Assembly: GCA_002309015.1 (NCBI GenBank)
Contig: DBWM01000042.1
Span: 264 to 46,354, forward strand
Reading direction: 5' to 3'
DNA from: Myxococcales bacterium UBA1238
GTDB taxonomy: Bacteria; Myxococcota_A; Bradymonadia; UBA7976; UBA1532
DNA: 46,091 nt
This document shows, one piece after another, positions 34,601-41,637 of the stretch. The position numbers and the translations under genes were made by a program. The notes under the pieces are model-generated. The model had not been told where the DNA came from, did not search any database, and worked only from the letters and a program-made list of their open reading frames with translations. The stretch's first letter is position 1. Each line of letters opens with the position of its first letter.

Positions 34601-34932
34601 GTCGGGATTTGGCAGGCGTTGCCCTTTGGGCAGTCGTTGGCGTCGCGGCAGCAGTCGGCGCGATTGAATTTGACGCAGCGCGACTGGCGGCATTCCACAG
34701 CCTGGCAGGCTTCGAGTCCCGCCATCATCTCTTCGCAGCCGGTGATCTTTCCGGATTCATCGACGCTGCATTGCGGGGTTACAGTGCTGTCCTGTTCGGT
34801 TACGGAGCCGTCTTCGCTGAGAGCGGCGTCCTGTGGAGAGTTGTCGTCGTCGTCGCAGGCCCAAAGGCAACAGGCGGCCGAGAGCATGGCAACCGCAAAT
34901 GCGGAAGAGTGCGTTCTCAATTTCCAGTTCAT
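28630..34932 (-). CDS. Giant Cys-rich repeat lipoprotein (2100 residues)
   Basis: The ATG at 34932 follows AAGGAAAAGGG. The lipoprotein signal ends CCLWAC and is followed by DDDDNSPQD. Residues about 50-520 are modules of roughly 31 residues of the type CCxxxxxC..DxCHxxxCxxxxC..IPDCC. Three Cys-poor, beta-rich domains (about 545-655, 1080-1210 and 1215-1350) interrupt further Cys-rich stretches. The C-terminal 450 residues hold longer modules of the type CSxxxTxxCxDxxDTLTTTTFSCxxNAxxKxAEC. I know no named family for the whole; the style is that of Myxococcota Cys-rich surface proteins. It must depend on disulfide formation and is presumably anchored in the outer membrane. The radical SAM gene lies 171 bases upstream on the same strand. 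Decayed modules continue beyond its stop. Confidence 0.88.
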   Translation of the reverse strand: MNWKLRTHSSAFAVAMLSAACCLWACDDDDNSPQDAALSEDGSVTEQDSTVTPQCSVDESGKITGCEEMMAGLEACQAVECRQSRCVKFNRADCCRDANDCPKGNACQIPTCSEEQCGFEQIPECCLNSSQCGDPIDACHNAACSDHRCVQQPIPDCCLSSDECPVSDICHLPTCENKKCGEEAIPNCCKDERDCHPESFCHTAHCNTQTHLCEQIKDPDCTLCSNVDDCPAPSVCQNVQCTTSGTCSTSAISNCEPCTPETVETDCLSAGRCQRASCSEEGKCVYEHIEACCTQSTRTTDCAYLNPNACETLVCNRESGETEGVCGKKDKTLAAGQTCEPCTVTDGVIEGCHPNACQTATCSSGKCSYRNISNCTVCTEESAAEDCHPNACQKALCPEGKCEYAAADDLNGAACTPCSESDVSACNAAPDACHTPICVSGRCDYQNNETCEPCQQTTDCNDACYQALNLTASCTSGKCVYNATAPLAQVNVCCSDHVACAEGLHCVTAQEGDTSGTCAFNDVDIDYCALILAETTPQILAGGQVDVSVALTSAEALSKDALVVEFGFGTATVSGDPAFTNWIEATEQTTDLPTIAGVTNPRVFNAKLDATNTDVGTYEFAARISTDGGESFNVYCDSIFAAAPESGEENGVYHATDAGHFEVVACFETEDCATQACKDFTCNSAHECVATAKDNCCVQATECPTPVEMNCQASSPAPTCEMPAEGTEGSCKYTPIEDCCLTAEDCGEPNTCFSFACDLANTGDAYRTCIPVRNEACCTPELDCNPKDLKNAYCLYDAFTAPNGSCHFEEDPTACSTDNTAQCKARACETAPSCTIASGEKFGVCTYDQTNCCDVNPALCEATPEQKAQCIALSCNAESGLCEETSVDFACCDPSKGVSDCPPGKAFDRVSCVPEEDGYGHCHYEDLHNDIREACNPNPDGYSYNVFHSAYCVDAGGTIDCYNQGSDACDGGICDASDVTGCKRELCKLDWAAGEAQDGDEIGKLPPFEELCHKPVDACKLDAAQAVTFMQGAGHLDENGDFVPYQIPVSLSINESKVDASENLSRRITLRLGTQAANASGISSDKLTINPVEGADDEYRVTAWFPSNDFEAGEHAFYANLSVDALSGDPSFTACSVAGVHCVAGGPCVTDVSEGEVAINVLEQKLTSNSSDDYIKLYAPSSSNIYVYKDDPSNHRFEAQFFVDGLTNLTEGVDFLETADNSDASPLKIYVALEGDGYAPAHKVYATPDVTFSDPNNDKYFVDINFAELAARHDDKYPQSFRWCIAFDNEEGPVCLDPIDIHFSESVSPCASKDCGPVPSGTCENDKHISSTVQCVIDLNGEAACLTETTSEACPSGEICNFAGTDCIPDPCATAPSGCDVDNPIGCEDGKVKIATAVLGENDQCACGYELMECGKDANGNQKTCPANQNHCVDPCEAAGLNCKAGTKDGCNQDASGFLTQTGRCVVKEGQPACETEAGIDCATGAFCDGEGAAADCVDPCESKNCETGIESCDLNGNRVETLGTASLDPESGECVCDTKINKEATTAKICVENENHDPVIKNCSEICGNDAFCSDEGDIAEPAGTCSMVEGEILCDSQVKTSCNKTTEFCGESDEGLGCIEQDCSDVEAKETVVCGENPAALYLQKTAYSYNPATRQCDKPVPENDLRLHELCDDNKICIDGACVETHEQPATEDCIEETCSDDTHASIRRIGEWDRVKGECVYDNATEIVTACNEATFCDGNSLITKTATCDEDTGRCAAAQVTDCGGLTEYACEEETKAVTITYTCAQPDAFSEKAYCKPSKAFEDCSVQDYTSCHATNPDKLYFNLNKCSMSDGKAICKYSTDDMQCSSLDKTTCNEDNQVVELKHSCVSDANNKNAECKPVVTPVDDCSDDTTYACGDDGDTLTTTTFSCVANAAQKTAECVANPTKVKCSDSNTGSCVTHTMFQNFTYICRKASEPDKHDACDFMLSEDSCSNLNTAVCDDNDSLTTTTFSCEVNADGKFAGCKPTTSSENCSAQNTGYCEDNTLHITINVCDDSVTNHATCKSQGDEHVDCTHVLPGSYPYLASDEETGYQCHQEGDHASCIPPSSTTEESNP

Positions 34933-35103
34933 AAAGCCCTTTTCCTTGCAAAACGAACCCCATTCAGGCCGTTTTGCGTCAAAATTCACACAAATTCCCG
35001 ATTTAAAGCACAGTTGAGCTCCAAATACAAGAATTCTGACAAAAAAGGCTTTAATCTCGTGAGCTTATGGGAAGATGCGGGCGGGAAATGCGGATGGAAA
35101 CGA

Positions 35104-36243
35104 TTACGCTTCAGAGGCAGGAGCGGCGCCGCAGAGGGTGCAGGTGGCGCAGCCGGTGGAGGGATCGATGCCCTGCTTTAAGCATTGGCGCTGGTAGCAG
35201 TAGGGGTTGTCGCGCTCGCCGTGGGTGTGGGCGAATGCGGTCCAGAAGCAGCCGCCGCGGCAAATTTCGGCGTAGTCGCAGGTGCGGCATTCTCCGCCCA
35301 GATCGCTCACCTTAAAGTCGCGGTTGTAGGCAAAGGCGCCGGGCTTGTTCCAGATTTCGGCCAGCGGCGTGTTCATGATGTTGCCTTCGATGAAGCGATC
35401 CTCGCCGTTCATGGCCGAAGGCAGAGAGAGGCAGCCCTTGATGTTGCCGTTGCTTTCGATGCCGATCACGCGGCAGCCGGCTTTGCAGCCCGACCAGAAC
35501 GGCACGAGCGACTTTTGTTCGCGGAGTTTGGATTCGGGCGCGCCGTAGTAACCGATGTTGTCGCCGATATAGATCTTGGGATGCACGCTCTTTTCGCGGA
35601 GTTCGGCGATGCGGGGCACCAGGGTGACGAGATCTTCGGGCGGAATGACGAGCTCGGTATGCTCGCACATGTTGCCGGTGGGGTTGCCGAGCTGCAGCTG
35701 CCAGGAGGCTACACCCTCGGATTCAAAGAGTTTTTGCAGCTCATCCAGTTCGCTCACGTTGCGCTGGTTTAAGGTGGTGATCACCACAAACGGCAGTTTA
35801 ATCTCGCGGCAGATCTGGAAGTTTTCGAGCAGCTTTTTGAAATGCCCCGGCACGCGGCGGATATATTCGTGGGTTTCTTCCAGGCCGTCGACGCTGAAGC
35901 AGATGCTTTCGAGGCCGATGGTTTTGATTTTCATGGCGAGTTCGCGGTCAAAATGAAGGCCGTTGGTGGTCATGTTAACCTTCAGGCCGCGCGCGATGAG
36001 GGTGGCTGCATACAGGGGCCAGTCCGGATGCAGGGTGGGTTCGCCGCCGCCCAGAGTGATCCGCTTGCAACCCAAATCCGCGAGTTCGTTGCAGAGTTTG
36101 ATGCCTCGCGAGGTGGGCATCTCGACGTCGCGCGCTTTACCCGCACGGCTGCCGCAATGGCGACAGTTCAGGTTGCATTTTAAGGTGAGCTCCCAGACGG
36201 CTTTGACGGGAACGTAGCCCAGGCGATCCAATAAAGCTTTCAT
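35104..36243 (-). CDS. Radical SAM/SPASM-domain enzyme, probable peptide or protein maturase
   Basis: 379 residues. The radical SAM cluster motif CNLNCRHC (Cys23, 27, 30) follows VWELTLK, and the SAM-binding GGGEP is at 65-69. The C-terminal SPASM region has GC..GC, KGC and then Cys319, 322, 328, 332, 349 and 354, as needed for one or two auxiliary iron-sulfur clusters. An unusual extra tail contains CATCTLC (365-371) before the end. SPASM enzymes mostly modify ribosomal peptides (thioether, C-C or epimer formation) or activate sulfatases; there is no sulfatase here. The flanking genes are two small acidic lipoproteins upstream and a giant Cys-rich lipoprotein downstream, all on the same strand, making a lipoprotein substrate the best guess. 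A heme d1/NirJ-like role cannot be excluded. Confidence 0.9.
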   Translation of the reverse strand: MKALLDRLGYVPVKAVWELTLKCNLNCRHCGSRAGKARDVEMPTSRGIKLCNELADLGCKRITLGGGEPTLHPDWPLYAATLIARGLKVNMTTNGLHFDRELAMKIKTIGLESICFSVDGLEETHEYIRRVPGHFKKLLENFQICREIKLPFVVITTLNQRNVSELDELQKLFESEGVASWQLQLGNPTGNMCEHTELVIPPEDLVTLVPRIAELREKSVHPKIYIGDNIGYYGAPESKLREQKSLVPFWSGCKAGCRVIGIESNGNIKGCLSLPSAMNGEDRFIEGNIMNTPLAEIWNKPGAFAYNRDFKVSDLGGECRTCDYAEICRGGCFWTAFAHTHGERDNPYCYQRQCLKQGIDPSTGCATCTLCGAAPASEA

Positions 36244-36509
36244 CGTTATCTCCTCAATGCGCGCCGAAGTCCGACGCCAGATGCGGACCTCAGCGATCGA
36301 CGGCGTGAAGGTTACAGGTAATTGGCAAAAAGGGCATCACAAAATTGAATCCGCGGGGCTTTTGAAGGCAGGGCCTGGATTCGGGCGAAAGCGGTCATTT
36401 CAAAAGGCGTTCAGGTCAAGTTTGCAATGTGCTCTATGGTGGGCGTGTTAAATCAAAAAAGCCGTGTAGAAGTCAATGCCATGCGAGAAAAATCGGTTTT
36501 AAAGCCGCA

Positions 36510-36908
36510 TTATGCGTCGTCGCCGCCGTCGTCGCCTCCGTCATCATCGCCGCTGTCGTCTCCATCGTCGTCTCCGCTGCCGTCGTCGTAATCGCCGTTG
36601 CCGTCTTCAGGACCCGTCGGTGCATCCTCATCGTAATCGTCGTTTGGGCAGCTGCAGCAGCAGCCGTCATCGCTTTCATCATCGCCATATCGATCGCCGG
36701 ATTCGTCCGAATCATCGGATCCATCGTCCGATCCCGAGCTGTCATCAGAGCCGCTGTTGTCGTCGTTTCGGCTGTTATCGATGCAGATTTCGGTCTCCGG
36801 ATCGCATAAATGCCCGCAACCCCAGAGGCTGAGGGCGGCGGCTAAAATGAAAATCAAAACGGAAAGAAAAGAGAGCTTTCGGGGGTATCTTTGATTTGAG
36901 ATGCGCAT
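36510..36908 (-). CDS. Small acidic Asp/Gly/Ser-rich lipoprotein with a CCCSC cluster
   Basis: 132 residues. GAGGGA precedes the ATG. The signal peptide ends LSLWGC, giving a lipid-anchored Cys, followed by GHLCDPETEIC. The rest is almost entirely Asp, Gly, Ser and Asn (SGSDDSSGSDDGSDD and DDGDDSGDDDGGDDGGDDA pieces), broken by one compact cluster, GCCCSCPNDDY. The acidic runs would bind divalent metal or keep the chain extended. It is short, secreted, low complexity and 266 bases upstream of a radical SAM/SPASM gene. It is therefore a plausible modification substrate, with the Cys cluster the natural target; this is inference. The run is coded by GAT/GAC-rich repeats prone to length change. 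Confidence 0.75.
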   Translation of the reverse strand: MRISNQRYPRKLSFLSVLIFILAAALSLWGCGHLCDPETEICIDNSRNDDNSGSDDSSGSDDGSDDSDESGDRYGDDESDDGCCCSCPNDDYDEDAPTGPEDGNGDYDDGSGDDDGDDSGDDDGGDDGGDDA

Positions 36909-37055
36909 TTTGATCCCTCTTCTGAGTCAAACAAGGCGCTTCTGACGCGCGGGTCTCCGGTTTGTTCAAAGAAAGGATGTCTGTTGATATGGCGAATATA
37001 AAGCATTTATAAGGCCGATATTAAATCGGAAAGCTGCTGTCATAAAGGCGTTCTT

Positions 37056-37379
37056 TCAGCCTTTGGGTGGATCGTTATCGTCGCCTTCTTCACCTTCATC
37101 GACGCCTTCATCCGCTTTCTGTGCTGCGGCATCTTCGTCTTCTGCGTCTGCATCCTCATCTTCCAGATCGGCATCATTGCGATCCCTTTCACGGATACAA
37201 ATCGCTTCTTCCATGTCGGTCAAGCCATTATGATCGTTATCGATCCCATCGTAGCAGTCTTCTTCTGCAGGAGGTGCCGCGTAGCAGGCGGTCATCATTA
37301 AGGCGGTCAATGCGGTTGCGGGGATCGATGCTTTACTGCAAAAGCGCGATATCAGTTGTTTCATTTGGGTGGGGGTCAT
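37056..37379 (-). CDS. Small acidic lipoprotein with a MopE-type metal-binding motif
   Basis: 107 residues from the ATG at 37379, preceded by AAAGGATC. A lipobox (LMMTAC) is followed by YAAPPAEEDCYDGIDNDHNG. CYDGIDNDxxGxxD is the putative metal-binding motif first noted in MopE and very common in Myxococcota, where it resembles a calcium-binding loop. The last 45 residues are Glu/Asp/Ala-rich (DLEDEDADAEDEDAA) and end PPKG. It is 147 bases upstream of the other acidic lipoprotein on the same strand. The two share the arrangement of signal, one Cys motif and acidic tail, and a GGATC element close to the start codon, which suggests related origin or common control. Confidence 0.75.
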   Translation of the reverse strand: MTPTQMKQLISRFCSKASIPATALTALMMTACYAAPPAEEDCYDGIDNDHNGLTDMEEAICIRERDRNDADLEDEDADAEDEDAAAQKADEGVDEGEEGDDNDPPKG

Positions 37380-37616
37380 TTTGATGGGATCCTTTCTTTT
37401 CGGGCATGTGGAAAAGGATAAAAGTTTGAAGGGGAGGGGTCAAAAGGATTTTGGGGCGGCGGGGGCAGGGGATGCCGGAAGGGATGCCTGTTTGATGAAA
37501 GCGATGCCCAGAGCCCCGTAAAATGCGCCCGAATCCGCCCGCGAGGCTTTCTATGGCCAACCGTCGCCCGATTGGGCTATAACCGAGACCCGTTGGGCTT
37601 CAGTGAGGGCAACCTT

Positions 37617-38534
37617 ATGAACCGGACGCTTTCCGGTCTGCTTTGTGGCATCTTCGCCGCCGTTTGCTATGGCACCAATCCTTTCGGTGCACTCTCGCTC
37701 TATAAACTGGGATTCAACATTGGATCCGTATTGGTATCGCGGTTTGGATTCGCTTTTATGCTGCTCGCCATCTGTATGTTTGTGGCGGGTGAACGGTTTA
37801 GGATCAGCTTAAAAGCGTTTTCAGTGCTCGCATCTTTGGGGCTTCTGTTCAGCTGTTCTTCGTTTTCTATGTTCCTCAGCTTCCAGTTTATGGACGCGGG
37901 TATCGCATCTACGCTGTTGTTTATTTACCCCATATTCGTGGCCATCATGATGGGGGTCTTCTTTCATGAACGGATCAGGTGGTTCACCATCACATCGATC
38001 ATCCTCGCATTGATGGGGGTTGCGATGCTCTATCAAAGCGAAGGCGGGGAGACCTTAAGTGGGAAGGGCATCGCTTTGGTCATGCTTGCGGCGCTCTGTG
38101 ATGCCAGTTATGTGGTGATCTTAAACCGGAGTCATCTAGAGATGTCGGCTGTGAAGCTCAACTTTTATGTGCTTTTAGTCTGCTTTATCGCCAATATAGG
38201 CTTCCTGCTTTACCAGCAGGAGCCGATGATGTTTCCGAATTCAGTGGCGAGTATCTCCTATATCATTTGGCTTGCGATCGTGCCTTCGAGCCTGGCTGCA
38301 GTGCTTCAGGTGCACGCTGTCCACCGTGTAGGCTCCACCATAACCGCTATATTGGGATCACTGGAACCTCTTACGGCGGTGTTGATTGGCATTGCACTCT
38401 TTCAGGAATCCTTTTCTATCCGCAAGGGCTTGGGGATCCTGCTCATCTTGTCTGCGGTTACATTGCTCGCTGCCTCACAAAAGCGCTCGCCGCGTATGAC
38501 TCAGAAGACCGCCGATATGATCAAACAAATGTGA
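37617..38534 (+). CDS. EamA/DMT-family membrane transporter (copy 1)
   Basis: 305 residues from the ATG at 37617, seven bases after TGAGGG. Ten hydrophobic helices form two EamA halves: the first begins GLLCGIFAAVCYGTNPFGAL and contains FIYPIFVAIMMGVFFHERI, and the second contains LAIVPSSLAAVLQVHAVHRVGSTITAILGSLEPLTAVLIG, the usual C-terminal EamA signature with Glu-Pro. The family exports or imports small metabolites such as amino acids, nucleotide sugars or purines; the substrate cannot be inferred. The close paralogue at 38674 follows in the same direction. A short Lys/Arg/Met-rich cytoplasmic tail ends the protein. Confidence 0.92.
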   Translation: MNRTLSGLLCGIFAAVCYGTNPFGALSLYKLGFNIGSVLVSRFGFAFMLLAICMFVAGERFRISLKAFSVLASLGLLFSCSSFSMFLSFQFMDAGIASTLLFIYPIFVAIMMGVFFHERIRWFTITSIILALMGVAMLYQSEGGETLSGKGIALVMLAALCDASYVVILNRSHLEMSAVKLNFYVLLVCFIANIGFLLYQQEPMMFPNSVASISYIIWLAIVPSSLAAVLQVHAVHRVGSTITAILGSLEPLTAVLIGIALFQESFSIRKGLGILLILSAVTLLAASQKRSPRMTQKTADMIKQM

Positions 38535-38673
38535 GCGTAAACACATTTATACCGGCGATATAAAACCGATGCCGATTCCGCCCGTTGAAATACAAGACTT
38601 TACAGGCTTCAAGTGGAATCTTCGGCGGCGGGCTGATATATGAGCGCCTTTTTTGACTTCAGGAGCGGTTTTC

Positions 38674-39609
38674 ATGAATCGAACTCTGGCGGGTCTGCTT
38701 TGCGGGTTTTTGGCAGCTTTCTGTTTTGGCACGAACCCTTTGGGGGCGCTCAAGCTGCAGGAGCAGGGATTAAACACGTCATCGGTGCTGATATGGCGCT
38801 TTTTGCTCGCGTTTATTCTGCTCGGTCTCTGGATGTTGGCGGCGCGGGAATCCTTTAAAGTCACCCTGAGGGAATTTAAGGTCCTGGCGATATTAGGGGT
38901 TTCGTTCTGCTGCTCATCGCTTTTTTTGTTCAGCAGTTTTAATTATATGGACGCGGGCATCGCGGAGACGATGCTGTTTGTATACCCCATATTGGTGGCC
39001 ATCATTATGGGGGTCTTCTTTCATGAACGGATCAGATGGCCCATTATCGTGGCGATCATCCTCGCGCTTACGGGCATTGGGTTGCTCTATCAGGGCGATG
39101 GAGACATGCATATCAGCGGTTTGGGTGTAGGGCTTGTCTTATTGGCAGCGCTGTCAGATGCGGGTTATATCATCATCATCAACAAGAGCAATCTGATGAT
39201 GACGCCCAAGAAACTCAACTTCTATGTATTGGGCATCTGTTTACTCTCGAATATTGTGCAGACTTTATTGAGAGGCGAGCCGTTTATCTTTCCTTCCAAT
39301 GCGTGGGGTTACGCTTACGTCCTGTGGCTTGCCCTGGTGCCGTCCATCTTAGGATCCATTTTACTCGTGCTCTCTGTGCAGAAGGTGGGCTCTACGGTCT
39401 CGGCTATATTGGGGGCATTTGAGCCTGTAACCGCCGTCGTGATCGGGGTGACCCTGTTTCATGAACTCTTTTCGCTTCAGAGAGCAGCGGGAATTGCGCT
39501 CGTATTGGGGGCGGTCTTATTCCTGGTGATCTCTCAGAAGAAGACGCAAACGATGACTAAAGCCCCCATGTCGATCCCTCCGGTACCCGCTGAAGACGAC
39601 GAATACTGA
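38674..39609 (+). CDS. EamA/DMT-family membrane transporter (copy 2)
   Basis: 311 residues from the ATG at 38674, eight bases after AGGAG. It shares with copy 1 the start MNRT-L-GLLCG, the GTNP-GAL segment, MDAGIA followed by a YPI helix with GVFFHERIRW, and VGST-AILG-EP-TAV-IG near the end. It differs mostly in loops and in the tail. The pair arose by tandem duplication and then diverged, so the two may differ in substrate. The 139-base gap between them could hold a separate promoter. It converges with the transglycosylase gene, 33 bases apart, with no clear terminator between. Confidence 0.92.
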   Translation: MNRTLAGLLCGFLAAFCFGTNPLGALKLQEQGLNTSSVLIWRFLLAFILLGLWMLAARESFKVTLREFKVLAILGVSFCCSSLFLFSSFNYMDAGIAETMLFVYPILVAIIMGVFFHERIRWPIIVAIILALTGIGLLYQGDGDMHISGLGVGLVLLAALSDAGYIIIINKSNLMMTPKKLNFYVLGICLLSNIVQTLLRGEPFIFPSNAWGYAYVLWLALVPSILGSILLVLSVQKVGSTVSAILGAFEPVTAVVIGVTLFHELFSLQRAAGIALVLGAVLFLVISQKKTQTMTKAPMSIPPVPAEDDEY

Positions 39610-39642
39610 TCGTCCAAAACCCTTTATAAAACCGGCATCACA

Positions 39643-41637
39643 TTAAGGTATGCGGATTGTCTGTCCGGGTACAAGGCGTACGTTTGCACCCCATCCATTG
39701 GCTTTTTTAAGGGCTTCGAGCGTTACATTGTGTTTACGTGCGATGGTCCAGAGACTGTCGCCCTGCTGTATAACGTATTTTTTGCTGCTCTTAACCGATT
39801 GACGCTTGCCTTTAGAACCTTTTATATCGCCGGTATATTTGGATCCTTTGCCGCTCTTCGATTCTTTACCCTGCGCTTTGATCGACTTTGATTTGTCGGC
39901 AGGGATCACTAACCTCTGGCCCGTAACCACACCTTCATCGGGTTCCAAACCGTTTTCGGCGCGGATAGCATCTACAGATACCCCGTATTTTTTAGCTAAG
40001 GTCCAGAGGTTTTCACCATTTGAGATGGTGTGAACAATTCTTTCAACGGTGGAAGGACGCTCTTTTTGCGCGTGCATTAACGCATTCTTAGCGCCTGGTG
40101 TACCTGAATCGACGTAGGTGATTCGGCTTTTGGGCACCAATAAAGCGGATGCTTCGTCAAAATCTTTGGGGACAAATAAGCGTAAGACCATGCCCCTTTG
40201 CACGTATGCATCGGGATCAAGGCCGTTCCATAAGGCGATATGCCCCGGCGATAAATGGAAGAATGCGGCGATTTCACCGAGTTCCATGCGCGTCTGCGGA
40301 GCAAAAAAGACTTCTTTTCGATCGGGAATATCGAAGTTTAATCCCGGATCCTGCGCGATCATTAAGTTTTGAGGACTGACCTGAGGGTCGCATCCATGGG
40401 GGATAACGAGCATTTGTCCCGGGATCCCTTCACCTTCAAGACCTTCATTTAAACGCCTTAAGGCAAAGAGGCTCATGTCACAGGACTGGGCTATATCGCG
40501 CAAACGTTCGCCAAAGCGCAGCCGATGCTCCGCATATAAACCGGGCTTTTGCCGCGCAGCTCCCAATGCAGCCTCAAGCTTATGATCCATTCCAGGCGGA
40601 ATTCTTAAGTTATAGTCGCCGCCAGGAGGCGTTACTCCGCGCCGGATCTCCGGGTTTAATTCCGCCAATGCATTGGCATCGAGGCCGAGTCTTTTGGATA
40701 ATAAGTCGAGCCTCGTGCTTTGGGGGACCTGTACCTTTACAAAAGCGATCGGCGCTTCTGGCTGAACATCGCCAAACCCAAACCGTTCGGGATCCTGACC
40801 AATGATCATGGCAGCCATCGCTTTAGGCACATAATGGGTGGCTTCATTGGTGATCGCCCCCATGGCCGAAAGCCTCCAGTAATCGTTGGTATTATATTGA
40901 GTGATCGCTCTTGAAACCCTGCCTACGCCGGCATTATAGGCTGCCATCGCCAGCGGCCAGGATCCAAATCGCCCATATAAATCAGCAAAAAGCTTCGCAG
41001 CAGCCTCTGTAGCCGCCTCCGGATCATTTCGACCATCGACCCAGTTATCATGCCTGAGGCCGAATTCAGTCCCTGTACGCTTCATAAACTGCCAGAGACC
41101 CACCGCACCTGCATGGGATAATGCACCGGTAGTAAAGCCGCTTTCGATCATACAAATGTAAAGCAACTCGGTCGGCACATGATTGCGTTCGAGGATGGTC
41201 TGCATCAATTCGCGGTAACGACCCATTCGCGAGAGCCATTGCGCATAGATACGACGTCCTCTTCCCTGAAAGAATGCGATGTATTCTCTGACAGGCCCGT
41301 TCAATGTTACCGGGATTTGAAGCCCCTCCAATTGAGGGGGGGTATCCTTTTTACCCTTCCATACGCGCACAGGAGCGGTCGATGCCTGGCTCGTAAACTC
41401 GATGGGTGGCTGAAAACTTAAGGGTAATCTCGGGGCTGCAGCGAATGCTATGGGGCGCGAAAACCATTCCGCTTCGAGTCTTGCCATCTCGTCGAGCTCC
41501 GATAAACCATCGGGTGCCGCGAATGCATGCTGTGACAGCGCGATCTCAAAAGGGAAGTGACAGGGAGAGGATGCGTTTGGGCCCTGCGATAAAAGGCTCG
41601 ATAACGCAAACGTGAATGCAAAGAGAGCCCGGCTCAC
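39643..41637 (-). CDS. mltD: Membrane-bound lytic transglycosylase D-like, SLT plus LysM domains
   Basis: 664 residues from a GTG at 41637 that directly follows the stop of the deacetylase gene, implying coupled translation. An N-terminal signal (ALFAFTFALSSLLS) leads to a SLT domain at about 115-275 with the catalytic Glu165 in ICMIESGF, then SHAGAVGLWQFM and MAAYNAGVGRV. Two good LysM domains lie at about 540-590 (ISNGENLWTLAKKYGVSVDA) and 620-664 (IQQGDSLWTIARKHNVTLEA). Two weaker LysM-like modules sit between about 385 and 500 (RFGERLRDIAQSC). The enzyme cleaves peptidoglycan to 1,6-anhydro products in the periplasm. E. coli MltD is shorter (about 450 residues), and no lipobox is evident here. 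The Lys/Ser-rich linker between the last LysM domains is unusual. Confidence 0.92.
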   Translation of the reverse strand: MSRALFAFTFALSSLLSQGPNASSPCHFPFEIALSQHAFAAPDGLSELDEMARLEAEWFSRPIAFAAAPRLPLSFQPPIEFTSQASTAPVRVWKGKKDTPPQLEGLQIPVTLNGPVREYIAFFQGRGRRIYAQWLSRMGRYRELMQTILERNHVPTELLYICMIESGFTTGALSHAGAVGLWQFMKRTGTEFGLRHDNWVDGRNDPEAATEAAAKLFADLYGRFGSWPLAMAAYNAGVGRVSRAITQYNTNDYWRLSAMGAITNEATHYVPKAMAAMIIGQDPERFGFGDVQPEAPIAFVKVQVPQSTRLDLLSKRLGLDANALAELNPEIRRGVTPPGGDYNLRIPPGMDHKLEAALGAARQKPGLYAEHRLRFGERLRDIAQSCDMSLFALRRLNEGLEGEGIPGQMLVIPHGCDPQVSPQNLMIAQDPGLNFDIPDRKEVFFAPQTRMELGEIAAFFHLSPGHIALWNGLDPDAYVQRGMVLRLFVPKDFDEASALLVPKSRITYVDSGTPGAKNALMHAQKERPSTVERIVHTISNGENLWTLAKKYGVSVDAIRAENGLEPDEGVVTGQRLVIPADKSKSIKAQGKESKSGKGSKYTGDIKGSKGKRQSVKSSKKYVIQQGDSLWTIARKHNVTLEALKKANGWGANVRLVPGQTIRIP

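Noticed and set aside
38551..38569. 18-bp word TATACCGGCGATATAAAA shared, in inverted orientation, with the transglycosylase gene near 39818
   Set aside because: Only two copies, one inside a coding linker; probably chance or local copying, with no other supporting structure.
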